A DNA stretch of 64,000 nucleotides. Origin: Watersipora subatra (Eukaryota; Bryozoa; Gymnolaemata; Cheilostomatida; Watersiporidae). The DNA is taken from contig NC_088711.1 of assembly GCF_963576615.1 (NCBI RefSeq), positions 2,976,001 to 3,040,000 on the forward strand. The letters are read 5' to 3'. The translations under genes were made by a program, and so were the position numbers. Shown here piece after piece: positions 1-10,082 of this stretch. Each line of letters begins with the position of its first letter. The stretch's first letter is position 1. The notes under the pieces are model-generated. The model ran no database searches and was not told the origin of the DNA. It worked only from the letters and a program-made list of their open reading frames with translations.

Positions 1-258
1 TTTTTATTATGAAAAGGGAGAGATTTGCATCTTCTTTTAATGGATGAAAGGCTAACATAGACCAATCGATCAATATACATGTACGCATAAATCCAAGCTG
101 AAAAAAATTGGGTAGTTTGAAGTGCGAGTTGCGAGAGTTATAGTAGACTAGCATGCTGTAGTAATTTCAAGAGTTAAATAAAAAAGTTGCACACGCGTCG
201 TTTTTATGTTTTCTCTGTTCAACCGTAAGAGTAAGCAAACCACATACAGACCAACTAA

Positions 259-689
259 TTATGAGGTAGACTTAGTACCATTGAATGAATCTGAGATATA
301 ACAGAGCTGATGAGGTCGTGAAAACCTGCATTGAAGATCTCGTTATAAAACTACGTAGGCCTAAAAAGTAGATCTATTCGCAATATAGAGAGCATAGCTT
401 TAGGACCTGTACTTTTTCTGCTAGTCAAGAGATATTAAGTTTTATGCTTACCAGTGAATGTATCGAGCCTGTTTCTAAAGCCACTGCTCGAAACTCCCGT
501 ATAACTGTCTGTATGCTCTGTCCTTTGGGTCGCAGAGCTAGTTCGGTTTTTTCTGGCAATAACCTTTGTATTGTCAACTTTCCCTCTTCTGTTGGGAAAC
601 CCTTTAATAGCCTCTTTGTACTTCATCTCCATAATAGGATCTCTGACTATGGGTGTCAGGTATTCCTCTCGCTCCTTCCCATTCAGGTC
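259..689 (-). CDS. Possible last two exons of an unknown minus-strand gene
   Basis: I do not recognise this protein. On the minus strand, 689-452 is open for 79 codons after an acceptor-like TTGTAG and ends with a good donor (G|GTAAGC, phase 1). Joining it to 290-259 after ATCTCAG keeps frame and ends in TAA, giving a tail that reads ...FRNRLDTFT-D-SFNGTKSTS. The stretch is richer in GC than its flanks and rich in charged residues and Ser/Thr (EREEY, RGKVDNTK, SSSGF), as in a disordered tail. A caution: the polypyrimidine tract before the acceptor is poor. A second minus-strand frame that runs through the acceptor (...SIIVGPEWEGARGIPDTH...) is also protein-like until a TAA near 615, so the true frame is uncertain or the copy may be frameshifted. 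Upstream exons were not found. Confidence 0.42.
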
Positions 690-3240
690 CTACAATTATA
701 GATTTATCACCATTGTTAAGGATGATCCTGCGGTTCTTCAGAAATAGTGCTTGTCAAAATAGCGATACTAGTTGAGTTGTAAATACTGTGATGTCACAGC
801 TGGGCAATATTTTGATTAGTGTGTTTACTCTTTCTGAGATATTGCGGTATCTTGTTTGTAGTCGTCTGTATTTATATATTAGTAGTAAATATTATTATTA
901 CATATACTTCTGCATGATCTTCAATTCTACTGATGGCGGCAAACAGACAGCCTCAAACTCTCAGCTTATCATCTGACAAGGAGGTCTCTCATACCATTTA
1001 TCTTTATTTCTGTCTCTGTAGACTTTTAGGTAAAGTCTACAGAGACAGCCACACTAGACCAACACTAGACCAACCCTTTACTGTTCAAATGAAATTATTA
1101 TAAAACTAGACGGAAGCATATAATGGAGGTATCTGTGGAGTGCCCAGAGAGTGACTGCTCTGTATTATCAGACGTGCTGATAGTTTAGTATGGCATTTAG
1201 CTAGTCAGATAGCCTAGCGATATCTGTCAGCGATACTCAACAAGAAAAGTGCTTCTTTCCCTCTAACAGTTTATCACAGAGAAGTTTCATGTTAAAATAA
1301 CTGGCAGTTTTATGCCAGCGCAAAGTTTTCATTCCTTAGTTAGCTTGTTCAGTCTGCAACCAGTCGCAGGTATAAATTAACTTGGCTATTAGTAAGAATG
1401 CAAAAAAATCTGTCCAATAACACTACTATTATGTACATCAGTATTACGTATTGTTACTATTATTATCATTTGCTGACGTTAATAATGGTACAGATGCTTG
1501 CAGTGAGTAGATAAGCAAAAAGAAAAAGCCAAGAAAATGATGCTAGGTCCTCAGGCTATTAGTTGAGTCATTAAATTTTAGCTTTAATGTAGTAGATTTG
1601 ACTTTGGCAGCATTTTCAAATGGAAAGGTTTGCTGCCGGTGGTTAAGTGCCAAGGTCAAAAGAAAGAAAGAATGTAAATGAGATGAAAAAGGTCGTTGTC
1701 TGCGAGATCGAACTAAAAGTCCTGCCTGCTAGAAAAGTTCTTTCTTGTTATGAGTTTTATGAACTAGATTTTTGTCATAATAAATACTTTAAAATCATTT
1801 CGTCAAATATCTCCGAAAGTCTATAATTCTAATTAGTGGTTACCCACCAGCCGCCTCTGACTTACACAACTATGTAAATAGCTATAACATGTGATCCTTG
1901 CTGGGAGTTATGCTGTCTACGAAAGCTAGGAATACCTACCGATATGTGATGCTCAGTTACTTTATCATCGAAGTGAACATCTCTCGCTGTCCCAATATAC
2001 GCACGAGTAGCCATGATATTTATTATGATCAACTGCGGGGCCTAAGGCCGACGAAGCATTGCTGCATTCAATGACAAGTTACACCAAACTGTGGAGATCA
2101 CACAATTGAATAACTGTAGGGTGAATTTAGGTTTGTAAGATTGCATTGTCAGGACTGGCAGTTGTAACAATGAATAGCAATTAAAAACAAAGTTGAATAA
2201 ATCACCTTCTATTGAATTGTTATAAAAGCTACGATTGACCAAAGGAATGGCAGCATTTGTGACGTTGTAACATTATTACAGTCAACTAATTGTAAGAGCT
2301 GCTGTTTTATTGCCTTATTAAATATCATGATAATAGCGCAGAGATACACCATATTATCATGGAATAAAGGAAAGACAAATCCTAATAACACTGGCATGAT
2401 GTTTAACCACGTGCTACCGTACTTGTGATGAACGGTAGAGTAAAGTAGTCCACACAGAATAACATTCTTCTCTCTCATGATAAACCAGTCTAAATAAATT
2501 GGGCAGGCAAGAGGGTCGCTAATTTCATCAGATATGTTTGCATGCCAGTTTATATTGCCTCACTCATATGCTTTAAAGACTTTTCCAGCAATCAGTTATG
2601 ATCAACCTGCTATGCTAGTCTTTATTCAAGTTGAACTATGCTCTAACATGTTTTGAGGTAAGGCATAAGATGCTCATAGGGTGGTCCCTACCACCTATGC
2701 ATAGAGTAATCACCTATGCAAGATGTACTAGACTGTGCTCTTAGAAAAGCTCTTTGCTCCTTGAAAATAGGCAAACGGGGCTTGTCAAGGAGCATCGTGT
2801 AACACCCTTCAAACAGGTACTAGGGGAAGACAACGGACTATATATTTTCATTGTCTGTACTGGTCATTAAAACCACACTTTAAACATATTCAGCTACAAA
2901 CAGTTGAACAACAACTAGTACTGTATGTGTGAATGTAAGTATCATCTATTTTTAAAGAAAGATTGTAGAATTAAGCCTACTCAACATACAGCACCAAATA
3001 ATTACAAAGTTAGTAAATATATGATACTAAAACAACCACAAAAATAAACATAAGTATAAAAGTGATCATACAGTCTGTTATTCTGTAAATTCATCCTAAA
3101 AATATTTATTATTATTTAAACCTAGATAGATTAATAGAATAGAATATATAGAATATGTGAGCGGATGAAATTGCAGCTGTAGATATGAATGACCCTTTCT
3201 GCTGCCGGTTAGATCAAAGGCTAAAGTAAAACGTCCTAAG
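690..3240. other. Gene-free flank
   Basis: AT-rich sequence with short chance ORFs on both strands. Apart from the hairpin at 1010-1048 I see no coding exon, RNA gene or clear repeat here. Confidence 0.5.
1010..1048. repeat. Perfect 17-bp inverted repeat (hairpin)
   Basis: Arms 1010-1026 (ctgtctctgtagacttt) and 1032-1048 are exact reverse complements around a 5-nt loop (taggt). No poly-T follows and no gene is adjacent. It could be a small foldback element. Confidence 0.85.
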
Positions 3241-3261
3241 TCATTTGCAAGTTCTTATAAG

Positions 3262-3550
3262 GTCAGCGGGTGTTTATTTATTGTTTGTTTATTTATATGT
3301 TTGTTTATTTATATGTTTGTTTATCACGGTAAAGTTTATTTTGAGAATAACCCTGACTCATTCTCACCTTCTCACAAACTTTTCCTTCAGTTCCATCAGC
3401 AATAAAGTGCGGAAGTTTTGTCAGATGGTACAATGAATATTTTATTTGTTGTACCATCAAATAGAATTAATATTTTATTTGTTGTACCATCAAATAGAAT
3501 GAATATCATATTCCTTGTACCATCAGGTAGAATGAATATTATATTCATTG
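3262..3550. repeat. T-rich microsatellite and 33-bp tandem repeat
   Basis: 3262-3325 is a TGTTTGTTTAT-type microsatellite. From 3433 to 3550 a 33-bp unit that includes ttgtaccatcaaatagaa is repeated about 3.5 times with increasing divergence. The minus-strand ORF here (FDGTTNKI-type repeats) is just the array read through. Confidence 0.85.
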
Positions 3551-4381
3551 GATCTTGTTTTTCTTTTATATAGGCTCTTTCATACGCGCTCACTTGTGTC
3601 CTGTTTGAGAAATGTCAGGAGATGTGACAGCAGCATTCTAGGCATTACAAAATTTGTTGTGGGCAGACAACTTAAGTTTAATCAAATGTATTTACTAAGT
3701 CAATCATTTTATGATTGTTCAGCGCATAATAATGAGAAGGAATATAAGTTAATGACTAAAGTCAAGGTTAAGTGCAGTGAATACAATTATGGAGCTGACT
3801 ATTACTGGAGTTATCTACTCAACTAACTATAATATTAATATACTGAGCGACTTATTGTTACCAAGTTGTGTGAGGGTTGTGAAGGCAAAGACAATAGTTG
3901 CCAAAAAAACTAACTTTATCACTAATATAATTCTAGAAGCATGCTTCTGTCTGTCAATGCAGTAATATTATATTGTTAGTGCAAAATTTAATATGAGCTC
4001 AATTTTTATTTTATCAAACTTATTTAAATATTAAAAAAAGTAATACATCAAAAATATCCCATTTTTAGCTATACTAAAATATGAAAACAGCCCAATTTCT
4101 CACTATATTTACACATATGAAGCAACGCATAATCAGCAATTAAAATCCATGGTCATAAGCATTTCAACAGCCCATTGCATAAAGGGCAGACTAAAGGAGA
4201 TAACCTATAATTGGCTTTTGGCATAAAACCAAGCATGAAAAAGTTATTACTGCATAGATTTGTTAACATTAATTTTGTGTTTGGCTCATGATATTGAAAA
4301 CAGTTAGTATGAAGGAGCCCATCCACTGACCTTTCAGTGCTATCAAACTGTCACTGAAGCCAACAAGCACGCACTGGGTAC

Positions 4382-4469
4382 GCACTACTATGTAGACACA
4401 CTACTCCAACAGAACTGTTAAAGTCGCACTACTATGTAGACACACGACTCCAACAGAACTGTTAAAGTC
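4382..4469. repeat. 44-bp tandem duplication
   Basis: Two adjacent copies of a 44-bp unit starting gcactactatgtagacaca differ by one base (t/g). It is a recent local duplication. The bases from 3551 to 4807 otherwise show nothing I can support. Confidence 0.9.
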
Positions 4470-4807
4470 GCTTGCTAAGGGTAGAGAATTGTTGAATGTT
4501 GAAGATATTTACTACAAAGTAAACCTTGATAAGACGTCTCTGTTTTGCACGATGATTTTAGAAACTAGCAAAGAGTGTACAGAGGCATTAATTCCTTTTT
4601 GATAAGTGATATCGCTTTCAGTGGAGTAGTTCTTTCTAATGCAGGTCATTGCGCTCCAAGCAAGTTCGCTGTCTTAGCTATAGGTTCTCTAGGAAAAAGG
4701 GAAGCGACTCTATACTCGGACTAGGTGTACGCATTTATAGTTGAGTATAGTGATAACTACTGTGAAAAACTTGCAATGAAAACATATTTTCATATCGAAA
4801 ATATTAG

Positions 4808-4954
4808 AGAATTTCTCTTAAACTCATTCATATTGACGAACTGGAAGTGCCGACAGGGTTGTCCAACCAGGTTGTCATCGGTGACCACACATCTGCTGGC
4901 TACAGAATAGATGGAATATATAAAATTTCTGGTGATGTCTCAACAGGCAGTTAA
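4808..4954 (+). CDS. Possible coding exon, unknown
   Basis: After an acceptor-like ATATTAG, a 48-codon frame reads RISLKLIHIDELEVP... and continues with VVIGDHTSAGYRIDGIYKI before TAA. The composition (balanced Gly, Asp and hydrophobics) and the local GC rise look like a real globular exon, unlike the overlapping ATG-initiated ORF in another frame. No family is recognised, no partner exon was placed, and there is no good polypyrimidine tract. It could be a transposon fragment. Confidence 0.27.
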   Translation, partial: RISLKLIHIDELEVPTGLSNQVVIGDHTSAGYRIDGIYKISGDVSTGS

Positions 4955-5295
4955 TATTCTGACGGAGTCAAGTTCGCTCTTACTGTAAATAGACTGATGC
5001 AACTCTACATTGACTCAGCGCAATCTCCACCTAGTGACATGGTGGGTAATAAATCTGACATGTTTATCACCTTATCCCTATTGTTATTGTTGTCAGCTAC
5101 ATCATTATTGCCATTAATTTATTATATTATTTATGCTGTCCACTACTGCTTGCATTGACCTCCCACAGCCTCGTTGTTGGTTCTTTTCTGACACGCTTCA
5201 TCACTTTTAGATTAACCTGTGCATCAACTAATACGGTAAGGGGAGATGACTCGCTATTATCTCAGAGAGTGTTCCAGCTGTCCATATGCTGTTGA

Positions 5296-5880
5296 TCTTT
5301 ACAGGACCTGTTCACCTATACGTGACCTGTTGACCTACACATGTCACATTTGTGTTCCAGCGGTTCATATGTTGACCTATACATGACCTGTTGACCTATA
5401 CATCACCTGTTGACCTATACAGTCAAATTTGTGTTCTACCAGTCCATATGCTATTGACCTATACATTATGCCACTTTTTGAGTTCCAGCGGTCCATATGC
5501 TGTTGACCTATACATGACCTGTAGACCTATACATGACCTGTTGACCTATACATGACCTGTAGACCTATACATGACCTGTTGACCTATACATGACCTGTTG
5601 ACCTATACATGACCTGTTGACCTATACATGACCTGTTGACCTATACATGACATGTTGACCTATACATGACCTGTTGACCTATACATGACCTGTTGACCTA
5701 TACATGACCTGTTGACCTATACATGACATGTTGACCTATACATGACCTGTTGACCTATACATGACCTGTTGACCTATACCTGACCTGTTGACCTATACAG
5801 GACTTGTTCACCTATACATGACCTGTTGACCTATACACGACCTGTTGACCTATACATGACTTGTTGACCTATACATGATA
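5296..5880. repeat. 19-bp minisatellite
   Basis: The array has a 19-bp unit containing cctgttgacctatacatga. It is regular from about 5500 to 5880 and more diverged and interrupted before that. Variants (gtagac, ttcacc, catgttg) are scattered singly along the array. Confidence 0.95.
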
Positions 5881-6636
5881 TCACAGTTGTGGTATTTAAT
5901 GCGTGTTTGGCTTTTGTTATACTTCTTTTTTTCACATATTTATTCAAAACACGAAAAATTAACATCACGTTTTTTAATCGGGGTTTTTCTATTGCGTTTT
6001 AACCTTCCAGGCTTATTGCACAGAAACAGACCCCCAAGCATTCCCTAGTTGAGATTCTTATATACACGACATGACTAAAAATATTGTACACAGCGCAGAA
6101 TATTTTATTAACAGCAAAAGAGCACATTTATTTTCAAGCTGCAAGCTTTGCTAGCTTTAATAAATCTGGCTTTCTTGTATTATCTAGAAAGCTGGTCACG
6201 TAACATTCTCAATAAAAAAAAATCTTTTGCATTAGCTCCTAAACTGTAATAAAAATCTTTTGTTTGAGGAGAGGATATCACAAGCCTACTGCCGGCCATC
6301 TTCTATTCAAAACTGTGTTTCATATACTGTATATTAAAAGGAGTTATCTGCTCTTGATCTTTGTGAATATATGCCTTCAAGGATCTGAAGCTGAATATCA
6401 AGTAATTAAAGTTGGCACTGAAACAGTTACATAAATACACTATACTGTATCTATTTACCGATAAGTGTAAAGATACTAAAGTCTTCTTACTATCACTTCT
6501 CATACAGTAGTAGGTCACCCTCACCGTAGCCACGCTCAATAAGGTCAAGGTATGTCAAGGTTAATAAGGTCAAGGTATGCAAGGTAAAACGTGTCAACCT
6601 CACAAAATATTTAGTGATAATAGTCCATTTTTGTAG

Positions 6637-6823
6637 CGACTCGTTCACTGAGCATAAAAATCATCAACAAATGCAGACTAGTCCGACCACTTTTGTTCAG
6701 CCTCCCCCTCCCTCCTTTCCTTCTTTTACGCCTGAGACTGATTCTATTTCATACTCGAGGGAGCACATTTTAGCTCCTACTGTCAGAAGTAGGATTGACC
6801 ATGTCTCTAGTAACAGTGGATAA
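6637..6823 (+). CDS. Possible terminal exon of a plus-strand gene, proline-rich tail
   Basis: Following a good acceptor (ccatttttgtag) there is a 62-codon frame ending TAA. It begins DSFTEHKNHQQMQTSP and continues through a PPPPSFPSF stretch to VRSRIDHVSSNSG. GC content rises exactly over the frame and falls after the stop. The sequence looks like a disordered proline/serine-rich C-terminus that could bind SH3 or EVH1 domains. I do not recognise the gene, and no upstream plus-strand exon could be joined to it with confidence. Confidence 0.36.
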
Positions 6824-7360
6824 TTTGTAACAACGACTGTGTGATATGTACTTCAGTGATGATACCTCACCTACAGTATATGTATGCGCTTGTCCCTTAG
6901 CATGCATATACTGTACCTATCTAGTTATAAGCTATTCTGCGCATCTCTGAGGCTGTTTGTCTGCAGTGCATATTGCAATGCTATTTACTGCCTATCACAA
7001 AGCGATACCATCATGTTGTTGTTCTTCCTTTAAAAATCTCCTTTGATTAAGTAATGTTCTTGACCCATTGCATCAGGTACTGTAGCTGTATTTGAAGCTT
7101 GTACCAAATGTTTTTGGTCATAGAAACCGTCTTTACAATACCAGAATAAAAAAGTCAAGAATGTTCCAATTAGAGTTTAAATCTGCCACTTATCTGAATA
7201 TCTTGTCATCTATAACCTTTTTATATTTGGTTGTAAAAATTCAACAAAAATTTTTTGTTCTTGACTGACTAATCGAGCTTTATTTTATTAACATGAAAGT
7301 TTTTCAGCTTTACCCTTTTTAATATCTTATTAATCAGTGACTATGTAATGGCCATTGCAG
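6824..7360. other. No supported feature
   Basis: AT-rich sequence with no exon-like segment seen. Confidence 0.5.
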
Positions 7361-7700
7361 CATTTCTCTTTCTCCCTTTATCCCTTTCTCCCTTTTTCTT
7401 TCTCCTTTTCTCCCTTTCTCCCTTTCTCCCTTTTTCTTTCTCCTTTTCTCCTTTTCTCCCTTTCTCCCTTTTTCTTTCTCCTTTTTTCCCTTTCTCCCTT
7501 TCTCCCTTTCTCCCTTTATCCCTTTCTCTCTTTCTCCCTTTCTCCCTTTCTCCCTTTTTCCCTTTCTCTTTCTCCCTTTCTCCCTTTCTCCCTTTCTCCC
7601 TTTTTCTTTCTCCTTTTCTCCCTTTTCGCCCTTTTTCTCCCTTTTTTTCCCTTTTTTTCCCTTTTCTCCGCCTCCCTTTTCTCCGCCTCCCTCCCTCCAT
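7361..7700. repeat. Long polypyrimidine tract (CCCTTTCT microsatellite)
   Basis: About 340 bp of almost pure C/T, built from ctccctttctccctttt-type units, with purines on the other strand. The long ORFs on both strands (poly FLPFSLSP, or poly KGEREKGRKG) are simple consequences of the repeat. Mirror-symmetric pyrimidine tracts of this kind can form intramolecular triplex DNA. Confidence 0.95.
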
Positions 7701-8726
7701 GCAAGATACAATAGTAATAAAAAAAGACATAGACTGAGAGAAGTAGCTGATAGGTGATGTACCTTCCTCTTTTGAGTTTGCCTGCAACCAAGTAGTATCA
7801 TTTTTTCTTTTACTCTATTAATACCAGTTGGTATTCTGCTCTGTAGTAAATATAGCCCTTGCCTTCTGCTTATCCACCTCACTCTTCTTCCCCTTCATAA
7901 CCCCTTCATTTAGATTTCTACACGTAAAAATCTATGTTTTTTCACCCAAAGTGACAAATTATAGGATGTAAAAAACACCAAAGAGTTTCAAAATGAGCAA
8001 ATATTTTCATAGTTCAGACCTGTTTGTAGAAAAATAAGTTTTAGTTCTATGAGTAGTTATAGAGTATATCATATTGTTGCTGAATGTTCATCAGTGCAAA
8101 TAATATGATCTTTGCATAGTAAGCACGAGGGAAATAAAAGACTTTTAATTTGCTCAGTGTAATTGCGACTGATCAAAGGTAGCTCTTTCCAGATTCTATT
8201 ATCATTGCATGTGCATACCCGTCTCTCTAGCTCTCCGCGCCTCTCCCTATTGGAATCTCATCGATGTGCCAATATTTTTGGTAACCTAAAAGTTATTTCG
8301 CATTAAAAGATTCTGCAGCAGGCATAAAGGTGAGATGTATTAAGGCGTATTTCATCAAGCTGGAAAGATAGCTTTGGCAGCGCTAAGAATTGAAGACTGT
8401 GTTACTAGCAGAGCTTGCTTCACCTACTAACCAGTCGGTATTGATCTCACCTGCTTGCGTGTGCCATAGCTAGAGTCGAAGATGTTTACCAGAGTCATAG
8501 ATTTTGACTCCGTTAAACATTCACATGCAAACACTGTATCCCCTTGAGACAAATGCAATCAAAAGAAGATGTCAGAAAAAAGATCTTTCTAAGCAATAGC
8601 AGATTGAAAACTTAATCAATTGAGTGGCACTTTTTTGGGAACTAAAATTTACATGATTGATAGCTGCAAAATACGCAAAGGTTAAATGAAGAAACAATGT
8701 TACTCATTATGAATGTAATGTATTAC
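7701..8726. other. No supported feature
   Basis: I found no coding exon, RNA gene or repeat in this stretch. Confidence 0.45.
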
Positions 8727-9042
8727 AGTATATCCTTTGCTTATAATCTGGGGTATAGTACACTATTGGTGTTCTGTATCAGTGTGTATCCTTCGTTTAT
8801 TGTGGTATAGTACACTATTAGTGTCTTGTATCAGTGTGTATCCTTCATTTATTGTGGTATAGTACACTATTGGTGTTCTGTATCAGTGTGTAGCCTTCAT
8901 TTATTGTGGTATAGTACACTATTGGTGTTCTGTATCAGTGTGTAGCTTTCATTTATTGTGGTATAGTACACTATTGGTGTTCTGTATCAGTGTATATCCT
9001 TCATTTCTTGTGGTATAGTACACTATTGGTGTGTTGTATCTA
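8727..9042. repeat. 52-bp tandem repeat, about six copies
   Basis: The unit of about 52 bp contains ggtatagtacactattggtg and tgtatcagtgtgta. Neighbouring copies differ at a few positions (gtatcc/gtagcc, ttcgtt/ttcatt), and the outer copies are the most diverged. Confidence 0.92.
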
Positions 9043-9180
9043 ATGCATGTGATATTGGTGATGCAATGCGACTCCCACACTCAAAAATGCAATCCTTGCT
9101 ATAGGTAGAGCTCTCAGACAAATAACTATATTTGGTTGAACAATATGATTGAATAGTTGTAATGATACGGGACCAATTGT

Positions 9181-9513
9181 ATGTCTTCAAAAATGGAGAC
9201 TCAAATTCAAATGATCCTTAAACCATTTTGGCATTTTGGGGAAGAACCGCGATGTTGGGGCTGCAATCTCTGCCTGAGAAACAAGAAAGCACAAAAAGTA
9301 CTGTTCCTCTCGTACAAGAACCATACAGTCCACATTTTATACGTAAAAAATTTGACTGATAACCATATTATAAATGCAAACCGATAAACAGGAACAAATG
9401 TAATACAAAAGGTTGGTGAACCAACAGATATCATATTGAGCAGACCTGATGGAAGGACAGTCTTTGGTATAGAAGGCAAGGCAAGGCCCTACCTTGCACG
9501 ATCACACAGTTAG
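9181..9513 (+). pseudogene. Broken reading frame, unknown protein or transposon fragment
   Basis: A frame starting at ATG 9181 runs 68 codons to a TAA at 9385. It then continues in the same frame for another 41 codons to TAG at 9511. The second half (TNVIQKVGEPTDIILSRP, then DGRTVFGIEGKARPYL) is strongly protein-like, and the first half contains CWGCNLCLRNKKAQ. One in-frame stop across about 330 bp suggests a decayed gene or a transposable-element fragment. The TAA could alternatively be skipped by splicing at the AG before 9408. No family is recognised. Confidence 0.33.
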
Positions 9514-9930
9514 TATATAGCATAATGTCTAATGCTTTTGCGCTGCGTGTAATACTGGTGCGATTATATCGGTACAAAATGAAGACTAAGAACCTTATTC
9601 TGGGCTGGTTGGTTGAGCTTCTGCATCTCCAGATTTTGCTACAAAGCAAAGATATTGACATATACTGAACGTGATTTTGTATTGCAGTTAAATTTGGTTT
9701 TGCGATGTCCAGCCATTTTGAATAAAATATTTTGTTTACCTGTCAGAGTTTTGTCTAAGTTTGAGGGGACAAACAGCCTCAAATAATTTTAAGTTGCTAA
9801 GCAACGCAGAAAGTTAAAACTCACTTCTACCCTTAACTGTTTATCACAATCAAACTTCGAAACAGCATTTGTTATGCACATCGGCTGACACATTGGGAAG
9901 TTAAAAGGCACACATGTTTGAGTGTGTCAG

Positions 9931-10082
9931 TTAATTAACTAAAGACCATTCATTACCTTCTGATCCAGTTTCCTCAGCTGGCTTGGCTTCTTCTGTTGCA
10001 GCTTTGTCAGCCTCTTCGGCAGCGGGCTTCTCAGTATCTGCATCAGCTTCAGCAGTCTTTTCTTGTGTTGTACATTCCTCAG
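9931..10082 (-). CDS. Exon 4 (terminal) of the acidic lipidated-protein gene
   Basis: Acceptor CATGCAG, then 49 codons and TAA. Rich in Glu/Ala/Lys (EKPAAEEADKAATEEAKP) and ends GSEGNEWSLVN. The terminal -SLVN does not match the usual PDZ-ligand ending. Confidence 0.82.

Noticed and set aside
7334-7882. Lys/Glu/Arg-rich 182-codon ORF
   Set aside because: It is the purine strand of the polypyrimidine tract, with no other coding evidence.
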